From: an uncultured Faecalibacterium sp.
GTDB taxonomy: Bacteria; Bacillota; Clostridia; Oscillospirales; Ruminococcaceae
Length of the DNA stretch: 64,000 bases
Reading direction: 5' to 3'
NCBI GenBank assembly: GCA_900540455.1
Contig: UQGD01000003.1
Span: 61,419-125,418 of the forward strand
A program made the translations under genes and the position numbers. The notes beneath the pieces were generated by a model. The model saw only the letters and a list, made by a program, of their open reading frames with translations, did not search any database and was not told the origin of the DNA. Below are positions 51,322 to 59,200 of the stretch, one piece after another (within the stretch, counting starts at the first letter, position 1; each line of letters begins with the position of its first letter).

Positions 51322-51986
51322 TATGCGTTCTCCTTCTTCATAGCAGAGTAGCCGATCAGCACAGTCCAGACGTAAGCGCAGGTCTTGGGGATCATCAGCA
51401 TACCGATCATGGGGATGGTATCAGCCCACAGCACCACCGGGATGTAGAAGCCAAAGCTCAGCACGATGGTCAGCCACATCCAGCGGAAAGCCTTGTCCTC
51501 ATGCTCCTTGGCGCTGCGGTAGAACAGCACGATGATCAGCAGACCCAGCAGAGCAAAGGGGATGTTGCGGTAGATGCCCCAGCTCAGAGGAGCCTCGGCG
51601 CTGAGCCATGCGTTCTGCGGGAACAGGCACAGAGCGATGCGTGCAGCCGACAGCAGGTAAACGGCAATGGTCAGGTTCTTCTGACCCTGCACCTGGTAGC
51701 GCACCCGCCAGACGTAGTACAGCAGGATATAGAAGATGGTCATGGTGATGGAGGTAATGAACTTGCCGGTGCCCAGCGCAACGGTAAAGTTCTCCAGGCC
51801 GGTGGTGCACAGTGCCAGCGCACGGGGAACCAGGTGGAAGGAGTCGCCTGCGCCCAGTACGACAGCCATAATGCCGAACAGTTTATACTGCTTCTGGCCA
51901 TGGCTCTTTGCGATCATGGTGATGCCGATAGCGATCACAGAGATCAGATATACGGCGTCAAATACGGTTTCTACTAATGCTTGCAT
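51321..51986 (-). CDS. Seven-helix membrane protein of unknown function
   Basis: The ATG at 51986 follows AAAGGGA and gives 221 aa; longer frames upstream cross the operator. Six or seven hydrophobic segments are present, with GAGDSFHLVPRAL holding a conserved-looking Asp-x2-His. I recognise no named family. It pairs tightly with DUF2871 and both seem to be a TetR-controlled unit. Confidence 0.65.
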   Translation of the reverse strand: MQALVETVFDAVYLISVIAIGITMIAKSHGQKQYKLFGIMAVVLGAGDSFHLVPRALALCTTGLENFTVALGTGKFITSITMTIFYILLYYVWRVRYQVQGQKNLTIAVYLLSAARIALCLFPQNAWLSAEAPLSWGIYRNIPFALLGLLIIVLFYRSAKEHEDKAFRWMWLTIVLSFGFYIPVVLWADTIPMIGMLMIPKTCAYVWTVLIGYSAMKKENA

Positions 51987-52053
51987 GTCAGAGGTCCCTT
52001 TCTTTGATTCAATTATTTTTTTGGAGGATGCACCGCCTGCTTGGCGGCTTTGG

Positions 52054-52066
52054 TGAACAGTGTTCA
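52054..52066. promoter_or_regulatory. TetR operator upstream of the DUF2871 operon
   Basis: TGAAC-AGT-GTTCA is a perfect palindrome with a 3-bp centre, 68 bp before the operon start. The same site recurs at 52678-52690 by the tetR promoter. Confidence 0.6.
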
Positions 52067-52078
52067 TTTTGCGCTCGG

Positions 52079-52100
52079 AAAAACCCCGGCGTACCGGGGT
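52079..52100 (-). terminator. Terminator of the TetR-type gene
   Basis: ACCCCGGTACGCCGGGGT on the minus strand is followed by TTTTCC. Confidence 0.65.
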
Positions 52101-52657
52101 CAATACAGCACCCTTCGGATCATGCCCAAAATACCAGAGCAGTCGTAGTTGTGCTGTAACAGAGCGGATAGGATCAGGGAAAAGATGATCTCCACAAACT
52201 TTTCCGGGGTGAAATCCGAATCAAAGACATCCGGTCTCACCTGGGGGTCACTGCGCAGTACATATTCCAGTCCCTGCCGGATGTGCCGCCAGGACTGCGC
52301 CATGCGCTGCTGTCCGTCGGAGCGGTCTGCACCCACAAAACTCATGGAATGCAGCGTGAAAAAGCCGGGGTATTTTTCCTCTCCCTCCCGCATCCGGGCA
52401 AAGGCCCATTCTACACAGCTGGGAAAGCTGCCGAAGGCGCCGCCGTTTTCCGGGAAATGAAAGATATCACACCAAACGCTCTCCACCGTAGCGGCCACCA
52501 GCTCCGATTTGGAGCCAAAGTAGTTGTAGATGGAGCCCACCGAGATGTCACAGGCTTTTGCCACGGCGCGGATATTCACTGCATTCCAGCCCTGCTGTTG
52601 GATCAACTGACGGCTGGTGCGCAGGATCGCTTCTTTGGACGTCACGATGGTATTCAC
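52100..52657 (-). CDS. TetR/AcrR-family transcriptional regulator
   Basis: The GTG at 52657 sits 8 nt after GGGAGG and gives 185 aa. The N-terminal HTH is VNIRAVAKACDISVGSIYNYFGSKSEL, split here by residues 30-56. The C-terminal ligand domain is divergent. Identical-type palindromes at its own promoter and at the adjacent membrane-protein operon show that it likely represses both. The ligand is unknown. Confidence 0.87.
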   Translation of the reverse strand: MNTIVTSKEAILRTSRQLIQQQGWNAVNIRAVAKACDISVGSIYNYFGSKSELVAATVESVWCDIFHFPENGGAFGSFPSCVEWAFARMREGEEKYPGFFTLHSMSFVGADRSDGQQRMAQSWRHIRQGLEYVLRSDPQVRPDVFDSDFTPEKFVEIIFSLILSALLQHNYDCSGILGMIRRVLY

Positions 52658-52677
52658 GCTTACTGCCTCCCTCAAAA

Positions 52678-52718
52678 TGAACTGTGTTCAGTATACTGGC
52701 TCCAAAGGACTTTGTCAA
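52678..52718 (-). promoter_or_regulatory. tetR promoter overlapped by its operator
   Basis: On the minus strand TTGACA (52713-52718), 17 bp, TATACT (52690-52695), directly adjoining TGAAC-TGT-GTTCA (52678-52690). Binding there would block RNA polymerase. Confidence 0.75.
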
Positions 52719-52834
52719 GAGGATTTCCGAAAAAATTTGACCACATTTCACAGCAAAGCAGAGCCATGCGCCCGGCAAGGTATTTTATAAAGAGGAAAAA
52801 GGAGAGTACGCAGGCGGGGACCGCCGCAAAGAAT

Positions 52835-52892
52835 AAAAAAGCCTTCCAAACCGGGTGGGGGAGTTCCGCCCATTGGTTCAGAAGGCTTTAAG
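52835..52892 (-). terminator. Terminator of the oxidoreductase operon
   Basis: AAAGCCTTC...GAAGGCTTTTTT with inner AACC/GGTT pairs, read on the minus strand. Confidence 0.7.
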
Positions 52893-52915
52893 GTTTGCTC
52901 TGGAGAGGGGAGGGG

Positions 52916-54022
52916 TTAGTCTTTCCCTTCGTAAATACAGTGTACGCCTTTGTGCTCCATCATCCCGCCCAGGCAGCGCTTATTGCAGCGGACGCAGATA
53001 TGGATCTTTTCGGCGTTGCCGGCGGCGATCTTGTTAATCCATTGCGGATCAGCCACCAGCTGACGGCTCATGGCTGCACACTGGATGCGGCCATCCTTCA
53101 GCTGCTGTTCCACAAACTCCGGATGCGCAAGGCCGCCTACGCCGCAGACCGGCAGCGATGTATATTGACGCACCAGGTCGCAGAATTTCAAAAAGCAGCC
53201 TTCCTCCGCAAAATAGGGGTGCTTTGCACTGGGGATCGTATCCTGCAGGTCTGAGTGGTTTGCCAATGCCACATGGAAGCTGGTCACACCGGCTTTTTCT
53301 AAAAGCGGAACACATACCGCCAGTTCATCCGTCAGCACGCCAGCATTGCCATAGTGGGGGTCTTCCTGGCGGACCGCCAATTTGTAGTCGATGGGGTAGT
53401 CCGGCAGCTTGCTGCGGATCGCAGAAACGGCTTCTGTTGCAAAGCGCAGTCGATTTTCAATGCATCCGCCATATTCATCTGTGCGGTGGTTGAAGACCGT
53501 AGAACTGAAACTTCCGCACATCCGGTCACCATGTACTTGTACCATGTCAAACCCGGCCTTTTGAGCCAGCACAGCAGCCTCGCCAAAGGCGTTGGTGATC
53601 TTTTTGATCTTTTTAACGGGCATGTTGGTGATGTAAGGGGACACCTGCTCGTTGAGCAGCGGACGCAGTTGCTGCGGCGTGATCTTTTTGCTGAGAACAC
53701 CGGGGATGTATTTGATCATGCCCTTTATGTTGGTGTCGGTCTGGTGGAGCTGTGCACAGATCCGGCAATCGTGCTTGTGTGCGATCTCTGTCAGCTTCTG
53801 ATAGTGGGCAAATCCCTTTTTGCTGTAAAGGCTCTGTCCAAACCGGGTGGGCAGTACCGGAACGTCGCCAATGATGATCATGGCACATCCGCCGGATGCG
53901 ATCTGCTCGATCTTTTGATAGTATTCCTCGCCCTGCAGTCCCATAGAAGTCGGCGCAAAGATAATGCGGTTTTTCAGTTTCAAGGTCCCCAGTTCAACCG
54001 GGCTTAAGATCGTTTCAAACAT
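52916..54022 (-). CDS. Old Yellow Enzyme-type NADH:flavin oxidoreductase with an iron-sulfur cluster
   Basis: The protein is 368 aa. The FMN barrel begins LSPVELGTLKLKNRIIFAPTS in two pieces; HGDRMCGSF and NHRTDEYGG are the substrate and FMN stretches. CVRCNKRC followed by a later Cys near residue 360 is the 4Fe-4S motif of the 2,4-dienoyl-CoA reductase subgroup. The second Rossmann half of the long enzymes is absent, so an outside electron donor is needed. Its start overlaps the MarR gene end. Confidence 0.87.
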   Translation of the reverse strand: MFETILSPVELGTLKLKNRIIFAPTSMGLQGEEYYQKIEQIASGGCAMIIIGDVPVLPTRFGQSLYSKKGFAHYQKLTEIAHKHDCRICAQLHQTDTNIKGMIKYIPGVLSKKITPQQLRPLLNEQVSPYITNMPVKKIKKITNAFGEAAVLAQKAGFDMVQVHGDRMCGSFSSTVFNHRTDEYGGCIENRLRFATEAVSAIRSKLPDYPIDYKLAVRQEDPHYGNAGVLTDELAVCVPLLEKAGVTSFHVALANHSDLQDTIPSAKHPYFAEEGCFLKFCDLVRQYTSLPVCGVGGLAHPEFVEQQLKDGRIQCAAMSRQLVADPQWINKIAAGNAEKIHICVRCNKRCLGGMMEHKGVHCIYEGKD

Positions 54023-54443
54023 GACTGGTTTCTCCTTCCGCTTGTACTATTTTTTCCAGAAGTGTTGTCAGCTGCGCTTGTTCATCGGGGGTCAGAACAG
54101 AGAGCTTCTGTTCGTTCCATGCGCGGATCAGATCGTGGCTTTTATGATACAGACGGCATCCCTCATCGGTCAGCTCCAGATGATAACAGCGGCGGTTTTT
54201 CTCGTCCCGTTTCCGGCTGATCAGATGTTCGGAGGCCAGTTTGTCCAGGGAACGCTGCGTGAAGCCCCAGTCCATATTCAGTGCCTGGGTCAGCTCTTTG
54301 GGAGAACACGAGGGGTGTTTCCCTATATATAAGATCGGATATAAAAGGCTAAGTGTTATGTGGTCTTGCGCCAATTTACGGCTGCACTCCGTGACAAAAT
54401 CTTTTCGCAGAACAGAAACAAAATATGCAAAGCCTGGTACCAT
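54015..54443 (-). CDS. MarR-family transcriptional regulator
   Basis: The protein is 142 aa with ATG behind ATAGGAG. The winged HTH reads CSPKELTQALNMDWGFTQRS with wing DEKNRRCYHLELTDEG. It is the first gene of an operon with the oxidoreductase, and two matched palindromes cover its promoter, so it likely represses itself and the enzyme until an electrophile or phenolic ligand appears. Confidence 0.87.
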   Translation of the reverse strand: MVPGFAYFVSVLRKDFVTECSRKLAQDHITLSLLYPILYIGKHPSCSPKELTQALNMDWGFTQRSLDKLASEHLISRKRDEKNRRCYHLELTDEGCRLYHKSHDLIRAWNEQKLSVLTPDEQAQLTTLLEKIVQAEGETSHV

Positions 54444-54483
54444 GATCTTCTCCTATAACCAATATCGCTTGAAAGGGGCATAT

Positions 54484-54528
54484 ACTTGATAAAGTCAAGT
54501 ATATGCCGACAACTTGACTTTGTCAAGT
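54484..54528 (-). promoter_or_regulatory. MarR promoter with two palindromic operators
   Basis: Operators ACTTGATAAAGTCAAGT (54484-54500) and ACTTGACTTTGTCAAGT (54512-54528) have centres 28 bp apart. On the minus strand TTGACA (54521-54526), 17 bp, TATACT (54498-54503) fall inside them. Confidence 0.78.
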
Positions 54529-54604
54529 GTTTGAACCGCAAGATATTTGGTCGGCAACGAAAAATTTTCTGCGTAGGGCGGTGCGATCCTGCCAGGGTGT
54601 CCGC

Positions 54605-54713
54605 TTGACTTTACCGGTCTAAGCTGGCAAAATCACAGGTGAAAAAGTGTTTTGGAATCTTTTTCACCTGTAGGCTGTCAACCGTTGGAGCGGTTGGCGG
54701 CCTTTTTGTTTTT
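54605..54713 (+). ncRNA. Candidate small RNA with promoter and terminator
   Basis: TTGACT (54605-54610), 17 bp and CAAAAT (54628-54633) precede a 13-bp hairpin (ACAGGTGAAAAAG / CTTTTTCACCTGT, 54635-54671). A second stem CAACCG/CGGTTG then ends in CCTTTTTGTTTTT. No ORF fits. Expression is unproven. Confidence 0.35.
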
Positions 54714-54753
54714 GGGGCTGCTCCCTTGCACCGGGTGATCTTCTCGCTAGGAT

Positions 54754-54803
54754 GAGAACATACAACGCAATTTGTTGTATGTTCTCAACGGGTGTGATAT
54801 AGT
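54754..54803 (+). promoter_or_regulatory. Promoter and operator of the XRE-type gene
   Basis: A perfect 13-bp inverted repeat GAGAACATACAAC / GTTGTATGTTCTC (54754-54786, 7-bp centre) overlaps TTGTAT (54775-54780), 17 bp, TATAGT (54798-54803). Confidence 0.65.
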
Positions 54804-54824
54804 AAAGAAACGGAGGATGTTTAC

Positions 54825-55052
54825 ATGATTCACATTAAGTTGAAGGCCGTACTTGCGGAAAAAGGCATCAAGCAAAAGGATTTGGTTGCAATGACCGGGA
54901 TACGCCAGCCCACTCTATCAGCCATGAACAACAATTCTGTTAAGCATATTCCTCTGGATGTGTTGAATAAGCTTTGTTCTGTCCTGGATTGTCAGCCTGC
55001 CGATTTATTGGAATTCGTGCCGGGCGATAACGAAAAAAGTCCGGATGCTTGA
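54825..55052 (+). CDS. Small XRE-family DNA-binding protein
   Basis: The protein is 75 aa with ATG behind CGGAGGA. It is a single Cro/C1-type domain: VLAEKGIKQKDLVAMTGIRQ and LSAMNNNSVKHIPLDVLNKL, ending near DLLEFVPG, the YozG-like pattern. Its lower G+C suggests import from a mobile element, though no other phage gene is near. Probable self-repression through the palindrome at its promoter. Confidence 0.82.
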   Translation: MIHIKLKAVLAEKGIKQKDLVAMTGIRQPTLSAMNNNSVKHIPLDVLNKLCSVLDCQPADLLEFVPGDNEKSPDA

Positions 55053-55063
55053 CGCATCCGGAC
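55039..55063. terminator. Hairpin at the end of the XRE gene
   Basis: GTCCGGATGC and GCATCCGGAC form a stem whose loop holds the stop codon. The A-run lies before it, so on the plus strand it may act for mRNA stability rather than ending. A second hairpin (GAAAG/CTTTC with outer CCCC/GGGG) lies at 55118-55160. Confidence 0.4.
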
Positions 55064-55189
55064 AGAAGAAGTGTTATCTCTAGCAAGATCTGCTTATAGT
55101 CTGGGAAAAAGTTGGGATGCAAATATCCCCGAAAGATATATGACTTTCAGGGGTGTTTGCATTTGCAAGGCGAGTGGGTTATAAGAATA

Positions 55190-55229
55190 AAAGCGGCGCT
55201 GATTTTTAACGAATCAGCGCCACTTTTTA
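55190..55229 (-). terminator. Terminator of tRNA-Leu(TAG)
   Basis: GGCGCTGAT and ATCAGCGCC pair on the minus strand and CTTTTATT follows. Confidence 0.75.
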
Positions 55230-55312
55230 TGGTGCGGGAGAAGGGGGTCGAACCCTCACTCTTTCGGAACTGGTGCCTAAAACCAGCGCGTCTGCCATTC
55301 CGCCACTCCCGC
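55230..55312 (-). tRNA. tRNA-Leu (anticodon TAG)
   Basis: Minus-strand acceptor arms GCGGGAG and CTCCCGC pair and CCA is encoded. The anticodon stem CTGGT/ACCAG encloses TTTAGGC, giving TAG. GGTTCGACC marks the T loop; the long variable arm fits Leu. Confidence 0.95.
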
Positions 55313-55469
55313 ATGAACTGTCCTTTAGTTTATCAATTTTCCTTGGGATTGTCAAGGCTGCGGAGATGCCGCTATTCAAAAGAAACCCCGCCGGGCAGAG
55401 TGCGGCACGCCCCCTCTTTCAAATAAGGTCCGCCCATCTCAAAGACGGTCGACTTTGCGTCCAGACAAA

Positions 55470-55499
55470 ACATATTCCTCCTCTTTATGGTGCATACTA
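55470..55499 (+). promoter_or_regulatory. Candidate forespore (sigma-G-type) promoter of spoIVB
   Basis: ACATA (55470-55474), 18 bp, CATACTA (55493-55499) fit the sigma-G pattern GHATR...CATNNTA with one mismatch. spoIVB is a forespore gene in Bacillus. Confidence 0.45.
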
Positions 55500-55534
55500 T
55501 GCAGGACAATGTAGAGATAAAGGATGGCGTGATC

Positions 55535-56761
55535 ATGGAGAAAAGCAAGGTCGGGACCAGCAGGCACAGATGGCGGCGCTGGGGACAGATGGCGATGGCG
55601 TATCTGGCAGTAGCAGCGCTTTTGACTCTGGGGGCACTGTACGCTGTTTTGCCGGACCAACTATATTTGGAGCCAGGGCAGGAGCTGGAGCTGCCCCGGC
55701 ACAGTTGGGCGTCTCCGTTGGGCAGCCGAGGTGGACAAGCTGTGGCCAGCACCCGGGCGGTGGGCAGCTATCAGACTACGCTGGCTTTGGGCGGATGGCT
55801 GCCGATCAAAACCGTGCGCACAGTGGTAGCACAGCGCAGCCGGGTTACGGTCTGTGGGACGCCCTTCGGGGTAAAAATGTTCTCAGAAGGGGCGTTGGTG
55901 GTAGGCTTTACGGATATCCATACCAACAGCGGTGCAGCGAACCCAGCAAAAACAGCGGGCCTGCGCTTGGGGGATCGAGTCATCCGGATGGATGCGGTTG
56001 CTACTGAAAACAACGATGCCGTAAAAGCTGCGTTGGAACATTCGCAGGGGCAGCCGGTGGAGGTAGTGTATGTAAGGGGAGATCAGCAGCGTAAGACACA
56101 GCTGATCCCAGCATGGGACCCTTCTGCCCAGCAATGGCGGGCGGGGATGTGGGTGCGGGATTCCTCCGCTGGAGTGGGCACGCTAACCTTTGCCGACCGG
56201 GAAGCTGGCGTGTTTGCGGGCTTGGGACACCCGATCAGTGACAGCGATACAGGGGAAAGCATCGCCCTGCGCAGCGGTGAGATCGTGCCCTGTCAGATCG
56301 TGGGCTGTACAGCGGGCACAGCAGGCAGCCCCGGGGAACTGAAAGGCCGCTTTCTGAGCGCCCATGCGATTGGTACGATCCGCATCAATGGCTCCAATGG
56401 GATCTACGGGATCACGCGTACAGCTTTTTCCGGAACGGAAATGGAGGTGGCTTTTGCACAGGAAGTCCTGCCCGGAGAAGCGGAATTGTGGGCCACGATC
56501 TCAGGGGAGACGGCTCGGCCCTACCGGGTCGTGATCGAAAAGGTCAGTGATGCGGATTCCTGCCGGAATATGGTGGTGCGGGTAGTGGACCCAGAACTGC
56601 TCTCCGCCACCGGCGGGATCGTGCAGGGAATGAGCGGCAGTCCCCTGGTGCAAAATGGACGCTTGGTGGGGGCTGTGACCCATGTTCTGGTCAATGACCC
56701 CACGCGCGGCTATGGGATCTTTGCGCAAACAATGCTGGAACAAGCCCAGAAGGTAAGGTAA
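55535..56761 (+). CDS. spoIVB: SpoIVB-type sporulation serine peptidase (S55)
   Basis: The ATG at 55535 is chosen because it lies downstream of the candidate promoter and behind AAAGGATGG, giving 408 aa. One membrane anchor (AMAYLAVAALLTLGALYAVL) is followed by a PDZ domain (PAKTAGLRLGDRVIRMDAV near residue 145) and the S55 peptidase with the His in VFAGLGHPISD and the Ser in VQGMSGSPLV. In Bacillus it signals from forespore to mother cell to activate sigma-K. spo0A follows, the conserved pairing. Confidence 0.93.
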   Translation: MEKSKVGTSRHRWRRWGQMAMAYLAVAALLTLGALYAVLPDQLYLEPGQELELPRHSWASPLGSRGGQAVASTRAVGSYQTTLALGGWLPIKTVRTVVAQRSRVTVCGTPFGVKMFSEGALVVGFTDIHTNSGAANPAKTAGLRLGDRVIRMDAVATENNDAVKAALEHSQGQPVEVVYVRGDQQRKTQLIPAWDPSAQQWRAGMWVRDSSAGVGTLTFADREAGVFAGLGHPISDSDTGESIALRSGEIVPCQIVGCTAGTAGSPGELKGRFLSAHAIGTIRINGSNGIYGITRTAFSGTEMEVAFAQEVLPGEAELWATISGETARPYRVVIEKVSDADSCRNMVVRVVDPELLSATGGIVQGMSGSPLVQNGRLVGAVTHVLVNDPTRGYGIFAQTMLEQAQKVR

Positions 56762-56818
56762 ATGTGCTTCTGGTGAGAATGTACTGCGTTTTTTGTTAAA
56801 ATTCGGTAAAAATCCCCA

Positions 56819-56847
56819 TTGAATATGGTGGTAAAATATGGTAAAAT
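56819..56847 (+). promoter_or_regulatory. Candidate spo0A promoter
   Basis: TTGAAT (56819-56824), 17 bp, TAAAAT (56842-56847). A repeated GGTAAAA-like unit lies across it. Confidence 0.5.
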
Positions 56848-56888
56848 CCAATGTGTTACAGGAACTGCACAGATTGGAGGATACTTCG

Positions 56889-57647
56889 ATGGACAAAGTA
56901 AGATTTTTGATGTCGGATACAGGGGCACAGGTCACAGCAGCCTGCCGGGAGGCGCTGGAGCAAAAAGGGGTCGAGGTGACGGTCGTGGAAAAAGACGGCA
57001 CCAAGGTGCTGCAAAAAATGCTGTCGCTTCGGCCGCAGGTGGCGCTGCTGGATGCTTTCATGCCGGGTTTGGATGCGTTGGCGGTAAAGCAGCGGTATAA
57101 TGCAGCGGGGGAGCGTCATACCGCATTTTTTGTCACCGGTGCTTTCCAAAGCGAGGAGATGGTGCAGGAGCTGCTGGATGAAGGGTTTGCCTACTATTTT
57201 GTCAAACCATTTGATGAAACTGTGCTTGCCAGCCGGGTGCTGAAAGCTGCTCTGGGGCAGGATAAACGGATGCTGCATACCAGTGTGGACAGCGACGAGC
57301 TGACCGTGACCGAGATCTTGCATCAGATCGGGGTGCCCGCTCACATCAAAGGCTACCAGTTCCTGCGGGACGCGATCCTGCTTACGATGAACGAACCGGA
57401 TTATATCAATGCGGTGACCAAGCGCCTCTACCCGGAAATCGCCAAGCGCAATGCCACCACCGCAAGCCGGGTGGAGCGGGCGATCCGCCACGCAATAGAG
57501 GTGGCCTGGGATAGGGGAGATGTGGACACCCTGAACAGCTATTTTGGTTACACCATCCATAACTTGCGGGGAAAACCCACGAACTCCGAGTTTATAGCGA
57601 TGATCGCTGACAAGATGCGCCTGGATAAGCGCCAGCGCATTGGATGA
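56889..57647 (+). CDS. spo0A: Sporulation master response regulator Spo0A
   Basis: The ATG at 56889 follows GGAGGATA and gives 252 aa. The receiver has LLDAFMPGLD with the phospho-Asp near residue 57 and a Lys in YYFVKPF. The C-terminal DNA-binding domain starts TVTEILHQIGVPAHIKGYQFL and has TTASRVERAIRHAIE, the Spo0A recognition helix. It starts sporulation once phosphorylated. Linked to spoIVB as in most spore formers. Confidence 0.96.
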   Translation: MDKVRFLMSDTGAQVTAACREALEQKGVEVTVVEKDGTKVLQKMLSLRPQVALLDAFMPGLDALAVKQRYNAAGERHTAFFVTGAFQSEEMVQELLDEGFAYYFVKPFDETVLASRVLKAALGQDKRMLHTSVDSDELTVTEILHQIGVPAHIKGYQFLRDAILLTMNEPDYINAVTKRLYPEIAKRNATTASRVERAIRHAIEVAWDRGDVDTLNSYFGYTIHNLRGKPTNSEFIAMIADKMRLDKRQRIG

Positions 57648-57678
57648 AAAAAGTTTGCTGGAAAAGTAAAAACAGCCC

Positions 57679-57706
57679 TTGCAATTTCTCAAATCTGTGC
57701 TATAAT
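57679..57706 (+). promoter_or_regulatory. rpmE promoter
   Basis: TTGCAA (57679-57684), 16 bp, perfect TATAAT (57701-57706). Confidence 0.7.
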
Positions 57707-57712
57707 ATTAAG

Positions 57713-57823
57713 GCAATCGTTTCCAAGGCCGCTCGACGGGGTAGCCGATATTGAAGGTTGTGATGGGCACATACATGAGAATATGGCCCCAAGAAGTCAG
57801 AACCAGAATTGAGGTGAAAAGAA
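57713..57823 (+). promoter_or_regulatory. Long rpmE leader, possible L31 autoregulatory element
   Basis: About 110 nt of transcribed leader precede the start codon, without a T-run. Ribosomal L31 genes of several phyla carry leaders bound by L31; whether this one does cannot be seen. Confidence 0.3.
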
Positions 57824-58024
57824 ATGAAACAGGGCATCCACCCGAACTACGTTGACTGCACCATCACCTGTGCGTGCGGCAATGTGATCCAGACCCGCTC
57901 GACCAAGCCTGAGATCCACATCGAAGTTTGCTCCAAGTGCCACCCGTTCTACACGGGCAAGCAGAAGCTGGTTGACACCGGCGGACGCGTTGAGCGCTTC
58001 AACAAGCGCTTTGGCCGCAAGTAA
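57824..58024 (+). CDS. rpmE: 50S ribosomal protein L31
   Basis: The protein is 66 aa. The zinc cysteines lie in CTITCACGN and VCSKCHPFYTGKQK, so it is the zinc-containing type. RRVxRFxKRFG-like C-terminal stretch is VERFNKRFGRK. It binds at the subunit bridge of the ribosome. Confidence 0.97.
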   Translation: MKQGIHPNYVDCTITCACGNVIQTRSTKPEIHIEVCSKCHPFYTGKQKLVDTGGRVERFNKRFGRK

Positions 58025-58042
58025 TCTGTGGCTTAGCTGTAC

Positions 58043-58078
58043 AAGCGCCGTTTCCTTCGGGAAGCGGCGCTTTTTTGC
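58043..58078 (+). terminator. rpmE terminator
   Basis: AAGCGCCG and CGGCGCTTTTTT with an inner TTCC/GGAA pairing. Confidence 0.85.
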
Positions 58079-58243
58079 TTTTCTCTCCGCCTCACAGAAA
58101 GAAAAAATCTATCTCTCTGCCATAATTTGAACACATCTGTTCACTACACTGGTTTGGTATTTGCAGGGTGAAATGATCCGCTTTGTGCCTGGGTATCGCC
58201 AAGGCCGGGCAGGGACCCTATTTATATAAAAGGAGTGTGCCTC

Positions 58244-59200
58244 ATGATCCAAGTGTCTCACCTCACAAAACGCTATGGCAGCCGCCTGGCCGTGGAGGAT
58301 GTGTCCTTTCAGGTGGAGCAGGGACAGATCTGCGGTCTGCTGGGCCCCAATGGTGCGGGCAAATCCACGATTATGAATATCCTGACAGGTTATCTGGCGC
58401 CTACCAGCGGCAGTGTACAGGTGGCGGGGTATCCGCTGCCGGATGTTCGGGCCAAGAGCTGTATCGGCTATCTGCCGGAACAACCGCCCCTTTATCCGGA
58501 GATGACAGTCCAGGAGTATTTGGACTTTGCAGCGCGCTTGAAACACGTTCCGCAGGCGGATCGGGCTGCGCAGATCCTTCGCACAGCCCGCCGCACCGGC
58601 GTGGAATCCGTACTGCCGCGGCTGATCCGGAATCTTTCTAAAGGGTACCGGCAGCGTGTGGGGATCGCACAGGCTCTGCTGGGCAAACCGCAGCTTATCA
58701 TCCTGGACGAACCCACCGTTGGTCTGGACCCTGCGCAGGTCACCGAGATCCGTCGTCTGATCCGGGAGCTGGCTGGTCACCACACAGTGCTGCTTTCCAG
58801 TCATATCCTCAGCGAGGTGCAGGCTGTGTGCAGTCAGGTGCTGATCCTCTCAGGGGGGCATCTGGTGGCATCCGGAACACCGGATCAACTCAGTGATCGT
58901 CTGTCTGCGGGGGTCACTCTGCGGGTTACAGCCCAGGGCACAGGTGCGGAGGTGGAAGCGGCATTGGCGGCGCTGCCTGGGGTGGAGCAGGTGGAACTTC
59001 TTTCACAGCAGCAGGGCGAAAGCTGCTGCCTGGTGCATTGCAGCGGAGACGGCGACCACCGGGCACAGGTATCCCGGGCATTGGCACAGGCTGGCTGCCC
59101 AGTGCTGGAGCTGTCTGCCCAGCATAAAAGCCTGGAAGAAGTGTTTTTGCAGCTGACCGGCACACCGCCGGAAACAACTGGAATGGAGGAGGAAGAATGA
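58244..59200 (+). CDS. ABC-transporter ATPase (GldA-like)
   Basis: The ATG at 58244 follows AAAGGAG and gives 318 aa. Walker A GPNGAGKST, the signature LSKGYRQRVGIAQAL and Walker B LIILDEPTVGLD are all intact, then His in LLSSHIL. The C-terminal domain is longer than in simple ATPases, as in GldA/CcmA types. It powers the next permease. Confidence 0.9.
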   Translation: MIQVSHLTKRYGSRLAVEDVSFQVEQGQICGLLGPNGAGKSTIMNILTGYLAPTSGSVQVAGYPLPDVRAKSCIGYLPEQPPLYPEMTVQEYLDFAARLKHVPQADRAAQILRTARRTGVESVLPRLIRNLSKGYRQRVGIAQALLGKPQLIILDEPTVGLDPAQVTEIRRLIRELAGHHTVLLSSHILSEVQAVCSQVLILSGGHLVASGTPDQLSDRLSAGVTLRVTAQGTGAEVEAALAALPGVEQVELLSQQQGESCCLVHCSGDGDHRAQVSRALAQAGCPVLELSAQHKSLEEVFLQLTGTPPETTGMEEEE

